Source: Acinetobacter tjernbergiae DSM 14971 = CIP 107465 (GTDB taxonomy: Bacteria; Pseudomonadota; Gammaproteobacteria; Pseudomonadales; Moraxellaceae). From it: a DNA stretch of 64,000 bases. Under the pieces are notes generated by a model that saw only the letters and a list, made by a program, of their open reading frames with translations, did not search any database and was not told the DNA's origin. This document shows positions 47,821 through 56,217 of this stretch, piece after piece (the first letter of the stretch is position 1; every line of letters starts with the position of its first letter). The translations under genes and the position numbers were made by a program. The DNA lies in assembly GCF_000374425.1 (NCBI RefSeq), contig NZ_KB894353.1:186001-250000 (forward strand). Reading direction: 5' to 3'.

Positions 47821-49266
47821 TTATTTTTTACGAAGACTAACCCAATTACAGTGAAAACCTAAAGGTACTCGGACACCTAAATCAATCTCCGCTTGAAGCT
47901 CTAAATGAAGCCCATCCACTTTAATAATTAGTACTTTTGAAGCAGCACCATTGATATGATGCAAATACGTCATTAAAAAACCTTTTCCCTCCAAACTGTC
48001 CTCAGCTTCAGGCACAAATGTCACCTCGCCGATTGCCCATTGATCACCAAAATCATAATTTGAGGATTCGTGTGTAACTAAATCATGAATCTTGATAAAA
48101 TTAAACACCCCATCCTGTGGAAAGCCCAAGGTATATAAATAACGATAGGCTTGACCAATATAACGCTCATCAATTTTTGGAAATTCTTGTACTTGAGTAT
48201 CTAAGATAGATCGCTCAATCTGCTCTAAATCAAGATCAATGATCCAACGCTCCAATGTCGCCTTTTGATGTTCATAAGCTGCGTGTTGTGCATGCTCAAA
48301 ATCATTTTGATGCACCACAACATCTAAAATAATTCGATGCTGTTCATCTCGATAGGCATTAGCCGCATGAAAAACAAAACAAGCCTCGATATTGAACCAA
48401 TGAATTTTTTCAGCATGCCCATATTTAGGTAAAATTCCAATACGTGCTTGATGTTGCTCATTCCATTGATAAGGCACGCTCTTACCTTGTAATAATCGAC
48501 TCACTGAAAATGTCAGTGGAAAATCAAAAACAATGACATCTTGCTCGGTAATCAAGCAATCATGAATCATAGGGCCATGCTGTAAAAAAATTTGAGTGAG
48601 ATGAACCAACTCCCCATGTTCATCAATAACTTCGTAATAGGCATTTTTATGGTCTAAGGCATCATAACAAATCGCATGCAAGTGCCCCGTTTTCTGATCT
48701 TTACGTGGATGTGCAGTAAATGGTAAATCCGCATCACTATTAAATAATTGAGAACGTTCTACATTTAAATCATGGTCTAAACAAATCGGAAAAGCACCTG
48801 CTTCAATAACAGCCCAAAGCTTTCCAGCGTGTTCAAAAATGTTGGTATTTACAACCTCATGCGCTCCTCGTGTATATCCTCGAATACCGCTCTCAGTCAC
48901 CATGCGACTCTTAAATTCAACAGCTTTACCATATTGCAATTTTAAGCAATGAATCATTCCATCACCCAAATACCATTCAAATAAAGAAGGGTCTTGGACA
49001 TAGATTGGATTTGAACCAATACGAAGCAATAAACCATACAAATGTTTTGGAATCTCACCCTTTACATTCAAATTGGAAACGACTGTTTCAGCGACAGGAC
49101 AGTAAACAATTTTCTGATAAAGATTCATCTCTGTCAGTTTTACATTTCGCCTTAAAAACAAACCAACGACTCGAATGATATTTTGCATAAAAGTATTACG
49201 CAAAGATTTTAATGCGGTCATTCTAGGATAGGTTTGAACCTTTTTTTGATTAACTAAATCTATCAT
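47821..49266 (-). CDS. Carotenoid oxygenase family protein
   Basis: This 481-residue protein matches the RPE65 / carotenoid cleavage family, a seven-bladed beta-propeller with iron held by four His. Candidates are in LPFTAHPRKD, HGPMIHDCLIT, EACFVFHAANAY and VPLGFHCNW, the expected spacing and contexts. Other marks are GEIPKHLYGLLLRIGSNP and YLGDGMIHCLKLQYGKAVEFKSRMV. Substrates in the family are carotenoids, stilbenes or lignin-type compounds; which one applies here is not visible, and no carotenoid genes are in the window. There is no clear ribosome binding site at the first ATG; a later start is possible. Confidence 0.88.
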   Translation of the reverse strand: MIDLVNQKKVQTYPRMTALKSLRNTFMQNIIRVVGLFLRRNVKLTEMNLYQKIVYCPVAETVVSNLNVKGEIPKHLYGLLLRIGSNPIYVQDPSLFEWYLGDGMIHCLKLQYGKAVEFKSRMVTESGIRGYTRGAHEVVNTNIFEHAGKLWAVIEAGAFPICLDHDLNVERSQLFNSDADLPFTAHPRKDQKTGHLHAICYDALDHKNAYYEVIDEHGELVHLTQIFLQHGPMIHDCLITEQDVIVFDFPLTFSVSRLLQGKSVPYQWNEQHQARIGILPKYGHAEKIHWFNIEACFVFHAANAYRDEQHRIILDVVVHQNDFEHAQHAAYEHQKATLERWIIDLDLEQIERSILDTQVQEFPKIDERYIGQAYRYLYTLGFPQDGVFNFIKIHDLVTHESSNYDFGDQWAIGEVTFVPEAEDSLEGKGFLMTYLHHINGAASKVLIIKVDGLHLELQAEIDLGVRVPLGFHCNWVSLRKK

Positions 49267-49358
49267 TTGTATAATAAAACGGGTTCTAATTATTGTTTAA
49301 GCATAGAATAATCTATGGTCTAAATCCAATCACATCAATATTTAAACCTTCAACAAAT

Positions 49359-49384
49359 AAAAAGCAACCCATAGGTTGCTTTTT
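49359..49384. terminator. Terminator after lolA
   Basis: AAAAAGCAACC-CATA-GGTTGCTTTTT, a perfect 11-bp stem with A- and T-runs on either side; it works for the minus-strand lolA transcript. Confidence 0.85.
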
Positions 49385-49398
49385 ATATCCAACACCAA

Positions 49399-50097
49399 TC
49401 ACTGATCAATAATATCGGTGCCTTTCGGTGGTGCGAAATTAAACACTGATGCTGGAATGGTTGGATTTACCTTGAGATTGCTAAAACGTACATAGGTGGT
49501 TTGTCCTAACGAATCTTGTAATACCATCAAATTCGGTGCTTTATTTGCACCAAAACTAATGGTCAAGCTTTGAAATGCACCATCCTGTTGTTTTGGGTAC
49601 AAGGTGTAATACAGTTTGCTACGATCAGGCTGAGTCACTCGATAAGACTGCATGATCTGATTGGTATTGCCCGATAACAATAAGGCAGGCGTATTGGCAA
49701 TCTGATCATCTAAACTTTGACGTACCGCTTGCTGTAAATCAGGATCATAAATCCACACCACTTTCCCTGTCGTCACAATGGTTTGCTTCGCAGGACTCGT
49801 GGTTTCCCAATAAAATTTCCCTGGGCGCTCAACTTTCATCGTCCCCTTAAAGGTCTGATTCATATGTTGTGCCGTTAAGCCTTTTTTGGGTAATGCTTTG
49901 TTATTAGAGTCGACTTTGGTGGTTTGTTCAAAATCTGCTGTGAATCGCTGCAAACCTGATAACTGCTGAACCAGACTGGTCGTTGCTTGTTGAGCCGATG
50001 CAGCGACAGGCGCAGCAAATACCTGAGTACTCACAACAGGAGCAAGTGTCATTACACTTAAAGTTGTAGCATAAGCAATTTTTTTTACGAAATTCAT
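49399..50097 (-). CDS. lolA: Outer-membrane lipoprotein carrier protein LolA
   Basis: The 232 residues from MNFVKK have a signal peptide ending near QVFA. The mature part (ATTSLVQQLSGLQRFTADFEQTTKV..., FKGTMKVERPGKFYWETTSPAKQTIVTTGKVVWIYDPDLQQAVRQSL, NLMVLQDSLGQTTYVRFSNLKVNPTIPASVFNFAPPKGTDII) is classic LolA. It ferries lipoproteins through the periplasm to LolB. AAGG lies 8 bases before the chosen ATG. Confidence 0.95.
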   Translation of the reverse strand: MNFVKKIAYATTLSVMTLAPVVSTQVFAAPVAASAQQATTSLVQQLSGLQRFTADFEQTTKVDSNNKALPKKGLTAQHMNQTFKGTMKVERPGKFYWETTSPAKQTIVTTGKVVWIYDPDLQQAVRQSLDDQIANTPALLLSGNTNQIMQSYRVTQPDRSKLYYTLYPKQQDGAFQSLTISFGANKAPNLMVLQDSLGQTTYVRFSNLKVNPTIPASVFNFAPPKGTDIIDQ

Positions 50098-50397
50098 AAA
50101 AACAACCTTCAATCAGATTTTTACTGTTATGGCGACATCTTACTGTTTTTGATCATTAAAAAAATGAAGAAAAGCATCGGTTTTGTGTAGTTCGTGTCGC
50201 AAAGTTCTGCATTATGTATGAAGTTGCAGCCTTTATGTAGAGATTGTAATACTAGAAATTTACTTTTCGACCAATCTCTCTGTACCACTCAATCCAATCA
50301 TTTACTCCCAACCACAGAAGTGATGCCTAAAGAATGGACTAGACGAAAGACTAAATTTTGTTAGTCTAAAGCTGAATCAGCTCAAAAAGTATAGATC
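50098..50397. other. Divergent region between lolA and the pirin gene
   Basis: 300 bases without a supportable gene; no clear regulatory motif seen. Confidence 0.4.
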
Positions 50398-51261
50398 ATG
50401 AAAAGCCTTGCCTTTATTCACCGCAATGATACCCGCTTTGCTATCGGTGACTTCTATCCTGCACTTTCTGTATTTTCCTATCAGGAACTAGGCAACACCA
50501 CTTCACCATTTTTACTCTTAGATCATCTTGGGCCAGGTCGTTTAGAACCTAAAAGCAATAAAAAAGGAGTTCATGAACATCCTCATCGTGGTTTTGAAAC
50601 AGTGACCTTTGTTTTTGCAGGTGAATTAGAGCATCAGGACTCTATCGGCAATGGTGGCGTTATTGGGCAAGGTGATGTGCAATGGATGACAGCCGCATCG
50701 GGCATACAACATATTGAACAATTTAGTCCTAAATTTAGAGAGCAAGGCGGCTATTTTGAAATGGTACAACTGTGGGTCAACTTACCCGCAAAAGATAAAA
50801 TGTCCACACCTCACTACCAAAGTTTATTAAACAACACGATCCCAAAAAACTTGTTAAAAAATGATGCAGGTTATGTGCGTATCGTGGCTGGGCAGTTTCA
50901 AAATACCCCTGGTATTGCTCAAACATTTAGCCCAATGAATGTCTTGGATGTGCATCTAAAAAAAGGTCATCAAATTACTCTTCCTGCCAATCATGGTGAC
51001 ACAACTTTAATTTATTTGCGTCGAGGCAAAATTCAATTTTCTGCGGATGAAGACCTTTTAGAAGAACAAGCAATGGCAATGATGTCTAGTTTTGATACTG
51101 ATGTTGCTATTACAGCTTTGGAAAATTGTGATTTATTATTTTTATCTGCCCCACCGTTACATGAACCGATTAATGGACATGGCTTTTTTGTGATGAATCG
51201 TTATGATGAAATTCTACAAGCCTATGAAGACTTGAAAACGGGTCAGTTTGGCAAATACTAA
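50398..51261 (+). CDS. Pirin family protein
   Basis: This 287-residue bicupin has the pirin metal site in the N-terminal cupin (GVHEHPHRGFETVTFVFAGELEHQDSIGNGG and SGIQHIEQ) and a C-terminal cupin (NVLDVHLKKGHQITLPANHGDTTLIYLRRGKI). Bacterial pirins include quercetinases and redox-sensing regulators; the role here is open. It is a single gene divergent from lolA. Confidence 0.9.
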   Translation: MKSLAFIHRNDTRFAIGDFYPALSVFSYQELGNTTSPFLLLDHLGPGRLEPKSNKKGVHEHPHRGFETVTFVFAGELEHQDSIGNGGVIGQGDVQWMTAASGIQHIEQFSPKFREQGGYFEMVQLWVNLPAKDKMSTPHYQSLLNNTIPKNLLKNDAGYVRIVAGQFQNTPGIAQTFSPMNVLDVHLKKGHQITLPANHGDTTLIYLRRGKIQFSADEDLLEEQAMAMMSSFDTDVAITALENCDLLFLSAPPLHEPINGHGFFVMNRYDEILQAYEDLKTGQFGKY

Positions 51262-51298
51262 AATCACTCACCAGTTTCAAAATTGAATACTCATAAAA

Positions 51299-51320
51299 AA
51301 ACCCGCTAAAAAGCGGGTTT
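51299..51320. terminator. Terminator between pirin gene and rpmA
   Basis: AAACCCGCT-AAAA-AGCGGGTTT with A- and T-runs on both sides; bidirectional between convergent genes. Confidence 0.85.
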
Positions 51321-51337
51321 TCTCGAACCATTAAAGC

Positions 51338-51592
51338 TTAAGCTTCAACAGTTACATAGCGACGGCCAAATTGACCTTTCACTTCAAATTTTACTACGCC
51401 GTCAGCAGTAGCAAATAAAGTATGGTCACGACCCATACCAACATTTGCACCAGCGTGGAACTCAGTACCACGTTGACGAACGATGATGTTACCAGCAGTT
51501 ACAGTTTGACCACCGTAAATTTTAACACCAAGCATTTTAGGGTTCGAATCACGACCGTTCTTCGTCGAACCACCGGCTTTTTTAGTTGCCAT
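51338..51592 (-). CDS. rpmA: 50S ribosomal protein L27
   Basis: The 84 residues ([70 protein letters not shown]) are typical L27, whose N-terminus reaches the peptidyl-transferase centre. It follows rplU by 19 bases, the usual pair. Confidence 0.97.
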   Translation of the reverse strand: MATKKAGGSTKNGRDSNPKMLGVKIYGGQTVTAGNIIVRQRGTEFHAGANVGMGRDHTLFATADGVVKFEVKGQFGRRYVTVEA

Positions 51593-51611
51593 GTCTCATT
51601 ACTCCTCGTGA

Positions 51612-51923
51612 TTAGCCTGAAATAGCTGTAATTTTCAACTCAGTAAACCATTGACGGTGACCTTGTTGCTTACGATAGTGCTTACGACGACGCATTTTGA
51701 TGATGCGAATTTTGTCGTGACGACCATGGCTAACTACTTCTGCAGTTACTTTTGCGCCAGCTACAACTGGAGCACCGATTTGAATGCTCTCACCGCTTAC
51801 AACCATTAATACGTCATCAAACGTAATCGTTGAACCAGTTTCTGCTTTCAATAATTCTACTTTAAGGGTTTCACCCTCAACAACACGGTGCTGTTTACCA
51901 CCGCTTTGGATTACTGCGTACAT
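51612..51923 (-). CDS. rplU: 50S ribosomal protein L21
   Basis: The 103 residues ([23 protein letters not shown]..., [33 protein letters not shown]) match L21 over its full length. The ATG at 51923 has TTGGAG upstream; the open frame extends further 5' but is leader. It is the first gene of rplU-rpmA and divergent from ispB. Confidence 0.97.
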   Translation of the reverse strand: MYAVIQSGGKQHRVVEGETLKVELLKAETGSTITFDDVLMVVSGESIQIGAPVVAGAKVTAEVVSHGRHDKIRIIKMRRRKHYRKQQGHRQWFTELKITAISG

Positions 51924-52012
51924 AATGTACTCCAACATGCCCGTGTCGTCGTGCCGATAAAGGGATATATCGTTCTTAAGACGATCGCCACTGGGGTTAT
52001 ACAAGGGGACAA

Positions 52013-52041
52013 ATTTTAAGTGAAAATTGATCAAACAACAA
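52013..52041 (-). promoter_or_regulatory. Possible rplU promoter
   Basis: On the minus strand TTGTTG (52041-52036) and TAAAAT (52018-52013) are spaced 17 bases. The -35 box is weak. Transcription from here would give a leader of about 80 bases before rplU. Confidence 0.4.
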
Positions 52042-52370
52042 GTCATTTTGCACAAATGCAAACATATTGCTAAGTTGCTTGGATTTTTGAATGAAATCAA
52101 TTAGATTGATGTCGCCTGTTTTGGTTGATTCTGATCAAAATTTGAAATACATTTTTTAAAACAAATTGCGACAATAACAAACTGTGTTTTTACAAAGTCA
52201 TAAGTAGAGTGATAACGGTTGGTAGAGAATTTCTTTTTTTGCCTAAATTAAAACCAAAAAACTCATCATCATGTTTTAAATGACAGATTACACAGCCTGT
52301 ATAACTGTTTAGCAGTAGATTAATTGATACACTTAGCAACATTATCCACCTATACGAGATTTTCCTTCAG
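52042..52370. other. Intergenic region between rplU promoter and ispB
   Basis: About 330 AT-rich bases without a gene. The ispB promoter should lie here; no clear hexamer pair was found. Confidence 0.4.
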
Positions 52371-53348
52371 ATGGTTATCGATTTTAAGCAAGACATTCTC
52401 TCCCCTGTTGCGACAGATTTTGCTGCGATGGATCACCTGATCAATGAAGGAATCAGTTCTAAAGTTGGTCTTGTCATGTCAGTCAGCAAACATGTGGTTG
52501 AAGCAGGTGGTAAACGCATGCGCCCAATCATGTGCTTACTTGCTGCTCGTGCTTGTAATATCGCTAATATGGAACAAGCTCAACACTTAGCGGCCATTAT
52601 CGAAATGCTGCATACAGCAACTTTAGTACATGACGATGTGGTTGATGAATCAAATTTGCGTCGTGGTCGTCCAACCGCAAATGCGACTTGGAATAACCAA
52701 ACTGCGGTTTTAGTCGGTGACTTTTTAATTGCACGTTCTTTTGATTTATTAGTCGACCTCAACAACATGACTTTATTGAAAGATTTCTCAGCTGGAACAT
52801 GTGAAATTGCTGAAGGTGAAGTCCTTCAATTGCAATCACAACACCAACCAGAGACCACTGAAGAAACTTATTTGAGAATTATTCATGGTAAGACATCACG
52901 TTTATTTGAACTTGCCACTGAAGGTGCCGCAATTTTAGCGGGTGCTGAAGAATATAGAGAACCACTACGCCGCTTTGCAGGTCATTTTGGCAATGCTTTC
53001 CAAATTATTGATGATATTTTAGACTATACCTCCGATGCGGAAACATTAGGTAAAAATATTGGTGATGATTTAATGGAAGGTAAACCCACTTTACCCTTAA
53101 TTTCAGCCTTAGCTCATTCAACTGGTGATGATCATGCGATTATTCGTCGCAGTATCGCAACAGGTGGAATTGAACATTTAGATAAAGTGATTGAAATTGT
53201 TCATCACTCAGGTGGCTTAGACTACTGTCAAAAACGTGCTCAACAAGAAACGGATGCTGCTTTAGAAGCGTTAAAAGCGCTACCAGATAATGAATATCGC
53301 CAAGCATTGATTAATTTGACTTTAATGGCCTTACATCGACTTCAATAA
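52371..53348 (+). CDS. ispB: Octaprenyl diphosphate synthase
   Basis: This 325-residue trans-polyprenyl synthase has GGKRMRP, the first Asp-rich motif LVHDDVVDESNLRRGRPT and the second IIDDILDYTSDAETLGKNIGDDLMEGKPTLP. It makes the side chain of ubiquinone. In this genus the chain is reported as C45 (Q-9), so solanesyl diphosphate may be the real product; sequence alone does not settle chain length. It is divergent from rplU-rpmA, the common layout. Confidence 0.93.
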   Translation: MVIDFKQDILSPVATDFAAMDHLINEGISSKVGLVMSVSKHVVEAGGKRMRPIMCLLAARACNIANMEQAQHLAAIIEMLHTATLVHDDVVDESNLRRGRPTANATWNNQTAVLVGDFLIARSFDLLVDLNNMTLLKDFSAGTCEIAEGEVLQLQSQHQPETTEETYLRIIHGKTSRLFELATEGAAILAGAEEYREPLRRFAGHFGNAFQIIDDILDYTSDAETLGKNIGDDLMEGKPTLPLISALAHSTGDDHAIIRRSIATGGIEHLDKVIEIVHHSGGLDYCQKRAQQETDAALEALKALPDNEYRQALINLTLMALHRLQ

Positions 53349-53356
53349 TTTTATGA

Positions 53357-55414
53357 GTGCCTATGCATCTAACTTTATCTGATTTATTTTTAAAAATGCA
53401 GGAACAGCTTGATCAAAACCAAGCTGTTCTTGATGAAAATCTTCTCATCGAATTGGTTAACCGCTTACGACCACAACATCCAAAGGACGCGGAGCAAGTC
53501 AAACAGCAAATTAAAAGCTTGATTAAAATATTATTATTGACACCAAATTCAGCAAATTTACTACAAAATTTCTTACTTAAATTAATAAGCCAATATAAAC
53601 AAATTAGCTTATATGCTGATAGTGGTATTCTTTCACTGGATGGTTTTTGGAATCAACTCAGTCAACGCCTCGGTGCACATTTTCTGCCTCTGGTTGAGGA
53701 TGGTGATCAACTCAAAATACTGGTAGGAAAAGTCTTTCATCAAGAAACAGATAGTGAATGGCTAGATCTCATCGATAATCAGGATTGGATTACTTTACTT
53801 AATCTACTGAATGAAAGCCAAAGTTATACTGTTGAAGATCAAATTTCTAAGACTGAACTAGTCAAAGCCATTACCGTTCTATCTTATCGTATTAGTGGTA
53901 TTGGTTTATATCCCGAATTTATTGATGCTCAACCCGACCTCACTGAATATGAATCTCCTTTTTTGGTTCAAAATCGAGAAATTGTAGAATTCATCGAAAA
54001 GTATAAAAAACAAATTGATGACCCAAATACCGTCATCGTACTGCCTCCACCCGATGCATCTCAGGCATTTGTGATGCTAGATCAGTGCCGTGAGGTGGTA
54101 CTCAAAATTCGCCGCGCAACCAAACGTATTGGTGTCAGTGTGAGTTTGACCTATTTATTGTCTTTACTAGAGCAGGCAATTGACCGTATTGAACTCTTGC
54201 TCAGTTTATTAGTAAGTAAAAATGACATACGTTATCTTACACTTGGTGAACTTCTTAGTGACTTCACAAAAGCACATTATGATGAAAAAAGTGTTCGCCA
54301 TTTACTCAGTTCAACCAGCGAATTGATTGCATTACAAGTAACTGAAAATGCTAGTAAAACAGGCGAACACTATGTCAGTACTGATAAAGCTGGTTTTTGG
54401 GGAATGTATAAAGCTGCCGCGGGTGCAGGTGCGATTATTGCCACTATGGCGACCCTAAAGATTTTAACTGCTCGTTTAGTTTTAGCGCCTTTCACACATG
54501 CATTTTTATACAGCATGAACTATGCCTTAGGCTTCATGTTGATCCATGTCTTGCATTTTACCGTTGCGACCAAACAACCCGCTATGACAGCCGCAGCACT
54601 TGCAGCAACCGTGCAACATCAAAAAGGCAGTAAAACAGCTCAGATTGCTGAATTAGCCTCTTTGATTATTAATATTATCCGCACTCAATTTATTGCCATT
54701 CTTGGTAATATTTCAATTGCGATTCCTGTTGCGGCCTTCATTACTTTTTTATGGCAATACAATCTGCACGAACCTTTACTTTCATCAACAAAAGCAGCTA
54801 AGACTTTACATGATCTAAATCCTTTCACGTCTTTAGCCGTTCCTCATGCTGCGATTGCAGGTGTCTGTTTATTTTTTTCAGGGTTACTTGCAGGTTATTT
54901 CGATAATTTAGCCATTTACCGAAAGGTTGGTCCTCGTTTAAAACAGCACCAGCGTTTGAAACGTTGGATCGGACAACAACGCTTAGATAAATTTTCCAAT
55001 TATATTGAAACCAATCTAGGCGCTTTGGCTGGTAATTTCCTTTTTGGCATCATGTTGGGCAGCATGGGAACCATTGGTTTTATTCTCGGCTTACCTTTAG
55101 ATATTCGTCATATCGCTTTTGCTTCTGCCAACTTTATTCAGGGTCTGATGACCATCGGTAGTCCTGATATTGGTTTAATCACTGTGTCATTCTTAGGGGT
55201 TATGCTGATCGGTCTAACCAATTTATTTGTGAGTTTTACGCTCACGATTATTGTTGCGCTTCGTGCTCGCCGTGTTCGTTTCGCCCAATGGAAGCCATTA
55301 GCCAAACTGGTCATCACACATTTTTTAACTCGACCAAGTGATTTCTTTTGGCCACCGGATCAACCTGTTCAGTTGGAAGAGCAAAGTAAGACTGAACAAA
55401 AAGTGCGACATTAA
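53357..55414 (+). CDS. Gcr-type 'site-specific recombinase' membrane protein
   Basis: The 685 residues match the SpecificRecomb family first named in Neisseria. The N-terminal 340 residues are soluble and helical. The C-terminal half has several membrane helices (AAAGAGAIIATMATLKILTARLVLAPF, ALGFMLIHVLHFTVATKQPAMTAAALAATVQ, FIAILGNISIAIPVAAFITFLW, HAAIAGVCLFFSGLLAGYFDN, LGALAGNFLFGIMLGSMGTIGFILGL). A membrane protein with this layout is unlikely to recombine DNA, so the name is doubtful. The start is the GTG at 53357 or the ATG at 53363; it follows ispB by 8 bases. Confidence 0.8.
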   Translation: MPMHLTLSDLFLKMQEQLDQNQAVLDENLLIELVNRLRPQHPKDAEQVKQQIKSLIKILLLTPNSANLLQNFLLKLISQYKQISLYADSGILSLDGFWNQLSQRLGAHFLPLVEDGDQLKILVGKVFHQETDSEWLDLIDNQDWITLLNLLNESQSYTVEDQISKTELVKAITVLSYRISGIGLYPEFIDAQPDLTEYESPFLVQNREIVEFIEKYKKQIDDPNTVIVLPPPDASQAFVMLDQCREVVLKIRRATKRIGVSVSLTYLLSLLEQAIDRIELLLSLLVSKNDIRYLTLGELLSDFTKAHYDEKSVRHLLSSTSELIALQVTENASKTGEHYVSTDKAGFWGMYKAAAGAGAIIATMATLKILTARLVLAPFTHAFLYSMNYALGFMLIHVLHFTVATKQPAMTAAALAATVQHQKGSKTAQIAELASLIINIIRTQFIAILGNISIAIPVAAFITFLWQYNLHEPLLSSTKAAKTLHDLNPFTSLAVPHAAIAGVCLFFSGLLAGYFDNLAIYRKVGPRLKQHQRLKRWIGQQRLDKFSNYIETNLGALAGNFLFGIMLGSMGTIGFILGLPLDIRHIAFASANFIQGLMTIGSPDIGLITVSFLGVMLIGLTNLFVSFTLTIIVALRARRVRFAQWKPLAKLVITHFLTRPSDFFWPPDQPVQLEEQSKTEQKVRH

Positions 55415-55486
55415 TCAAATTTTGTTATGTTTTTTTACTGAGCCTTATAAAAAGGTGAAAATGAAATTATCATAAAATTTCAAGAC

Positions 55487-55515
55487 TTGACCAAAAGTGT
55501 ACTCACGAGTACACT
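55487..55515 (+). promoter_or_regulatory. Promoter of the PAP2-adeIJK operon
   Basis: TTGACC (55487-55492), a 17-base spacer and TACACT (55510-55515) make a reasonable sigma-70 promoter 51 bases before the PAP2 start codon. The palindrome below overlaps spacer and -10 box. Confidence 0.6.
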
Positions 55516-55517
55516 TT
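55494..55517. promoter_or_regulatory. 24-bp palindromic operator before PAP2-adeIJK
   Basis: AAAGTGTACTC-AC-GAGTACACTTT is a perfect 11-2-11 inverted repeat placed on the promoter, so a bound dimer would shut it. In A. baumannii the TetR-type repressor AdeN controls adeIJK; this is the natural candidate site. No adeN is in the window. Confidence 0.75.
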
Positions 55518-55566
55518 GAAATATTCGATAACCCTGAACAATGGTTAAGCAAATAAAGAGGTTCGC

Positions 55567-56217
55567 ATGCCGTACCTATTGCTTTGTATTGGTTGCTTTT
55601 TTTTAGGATTCGGTGTGATTGGGTTCATTTTTTCCAACACATCAAATTTAGACCTTTTGAGTGTTCAAGCTTTTTTTGAACACCGTTCATTGATGCTTAA
55701 CCATGTAACAATTCTGCTTTCTCTCATCGGTGGAATGCCATTTTTATTATTTTTAACTACATTTTTGTGTATGTATCAAACTTGGATTAAAAACTATAAG
55801 AATGTGATTTTTATCACTTTAAGTATAAGTGGAAGTATTGTGATTGGTTGGCTTCTGAAATGGAGTATTGATCGACCAAGACCATTGGAGTTTTATCACT
55901 TGGTTCAAAGCTATGGCGCATCATTCCCAAGTGCCCATAGCCTTTATGCTGCAACCCTTGCGAGTTTAATGATGTTATTGCTTCAGCAACATAAGTACCG
56001 CACGAGTGTCATTTTAGTATCTACTTTGTGGTTTATTTTCATGGGGATATCTAGAGTTTATGCAGGGGTTCACTTTCCAACTGATGTATTTGCAGGTTGG
56101 GGAATTGGGTTGATTTGGACTTCATTGCTTTGGTTTTGGCTGTATCAAAGCAATTTCAGCAACAATTTGTTTTTAGATAAGAAATCTAAATTGAGGTGGA
56201 ATAATGATGTCGGCTAA
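55567..56217 (+). CDS. PAP2-superfamily membrane phosphatase
   Basis: The 216 residues have about six membrane helices and the three PAP2 motifs: KWSIDRPRP, SFPSAHS and SRVYAGVHFPTDVFAG. Such enzymes remove phosphate from phosphatidic acid, phosphatidylglycerol phosphate or undecaprenyl diphosphate. Its stop lies 14 bases inside adeI, so it is the first gene of the efflux operon; this linkage is known in Acinetobacter. Confidence 0.9.
   Translation: MPYLLLCIGCFFLGFGVIGFIFSNTSNLDLLSVQAFFEHRSLMLNHVTILLSLIGGMPFLLFLTTFLCMYQTWIKNYKNVIFITLSISGSIVIGWLLKWSIDRPRPLEFYHLVQSYGASFPSAHSLYAATLASLMMLLLQQHKYRTSVILVSTLWFIFMGISRVYAGVHFPTDVFAGWGIGLIWTSLLWFWLYQSNFSNNLFLDKKSKLRWNNDVG

Noticed and set aside
53357..55414. 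Gcr-type gene as a phage or mobile-element recombinase
   Set aside because: It is a chromosomal membrane protein next to ispB, with no attachment sites, repeats or phage genes nearby.
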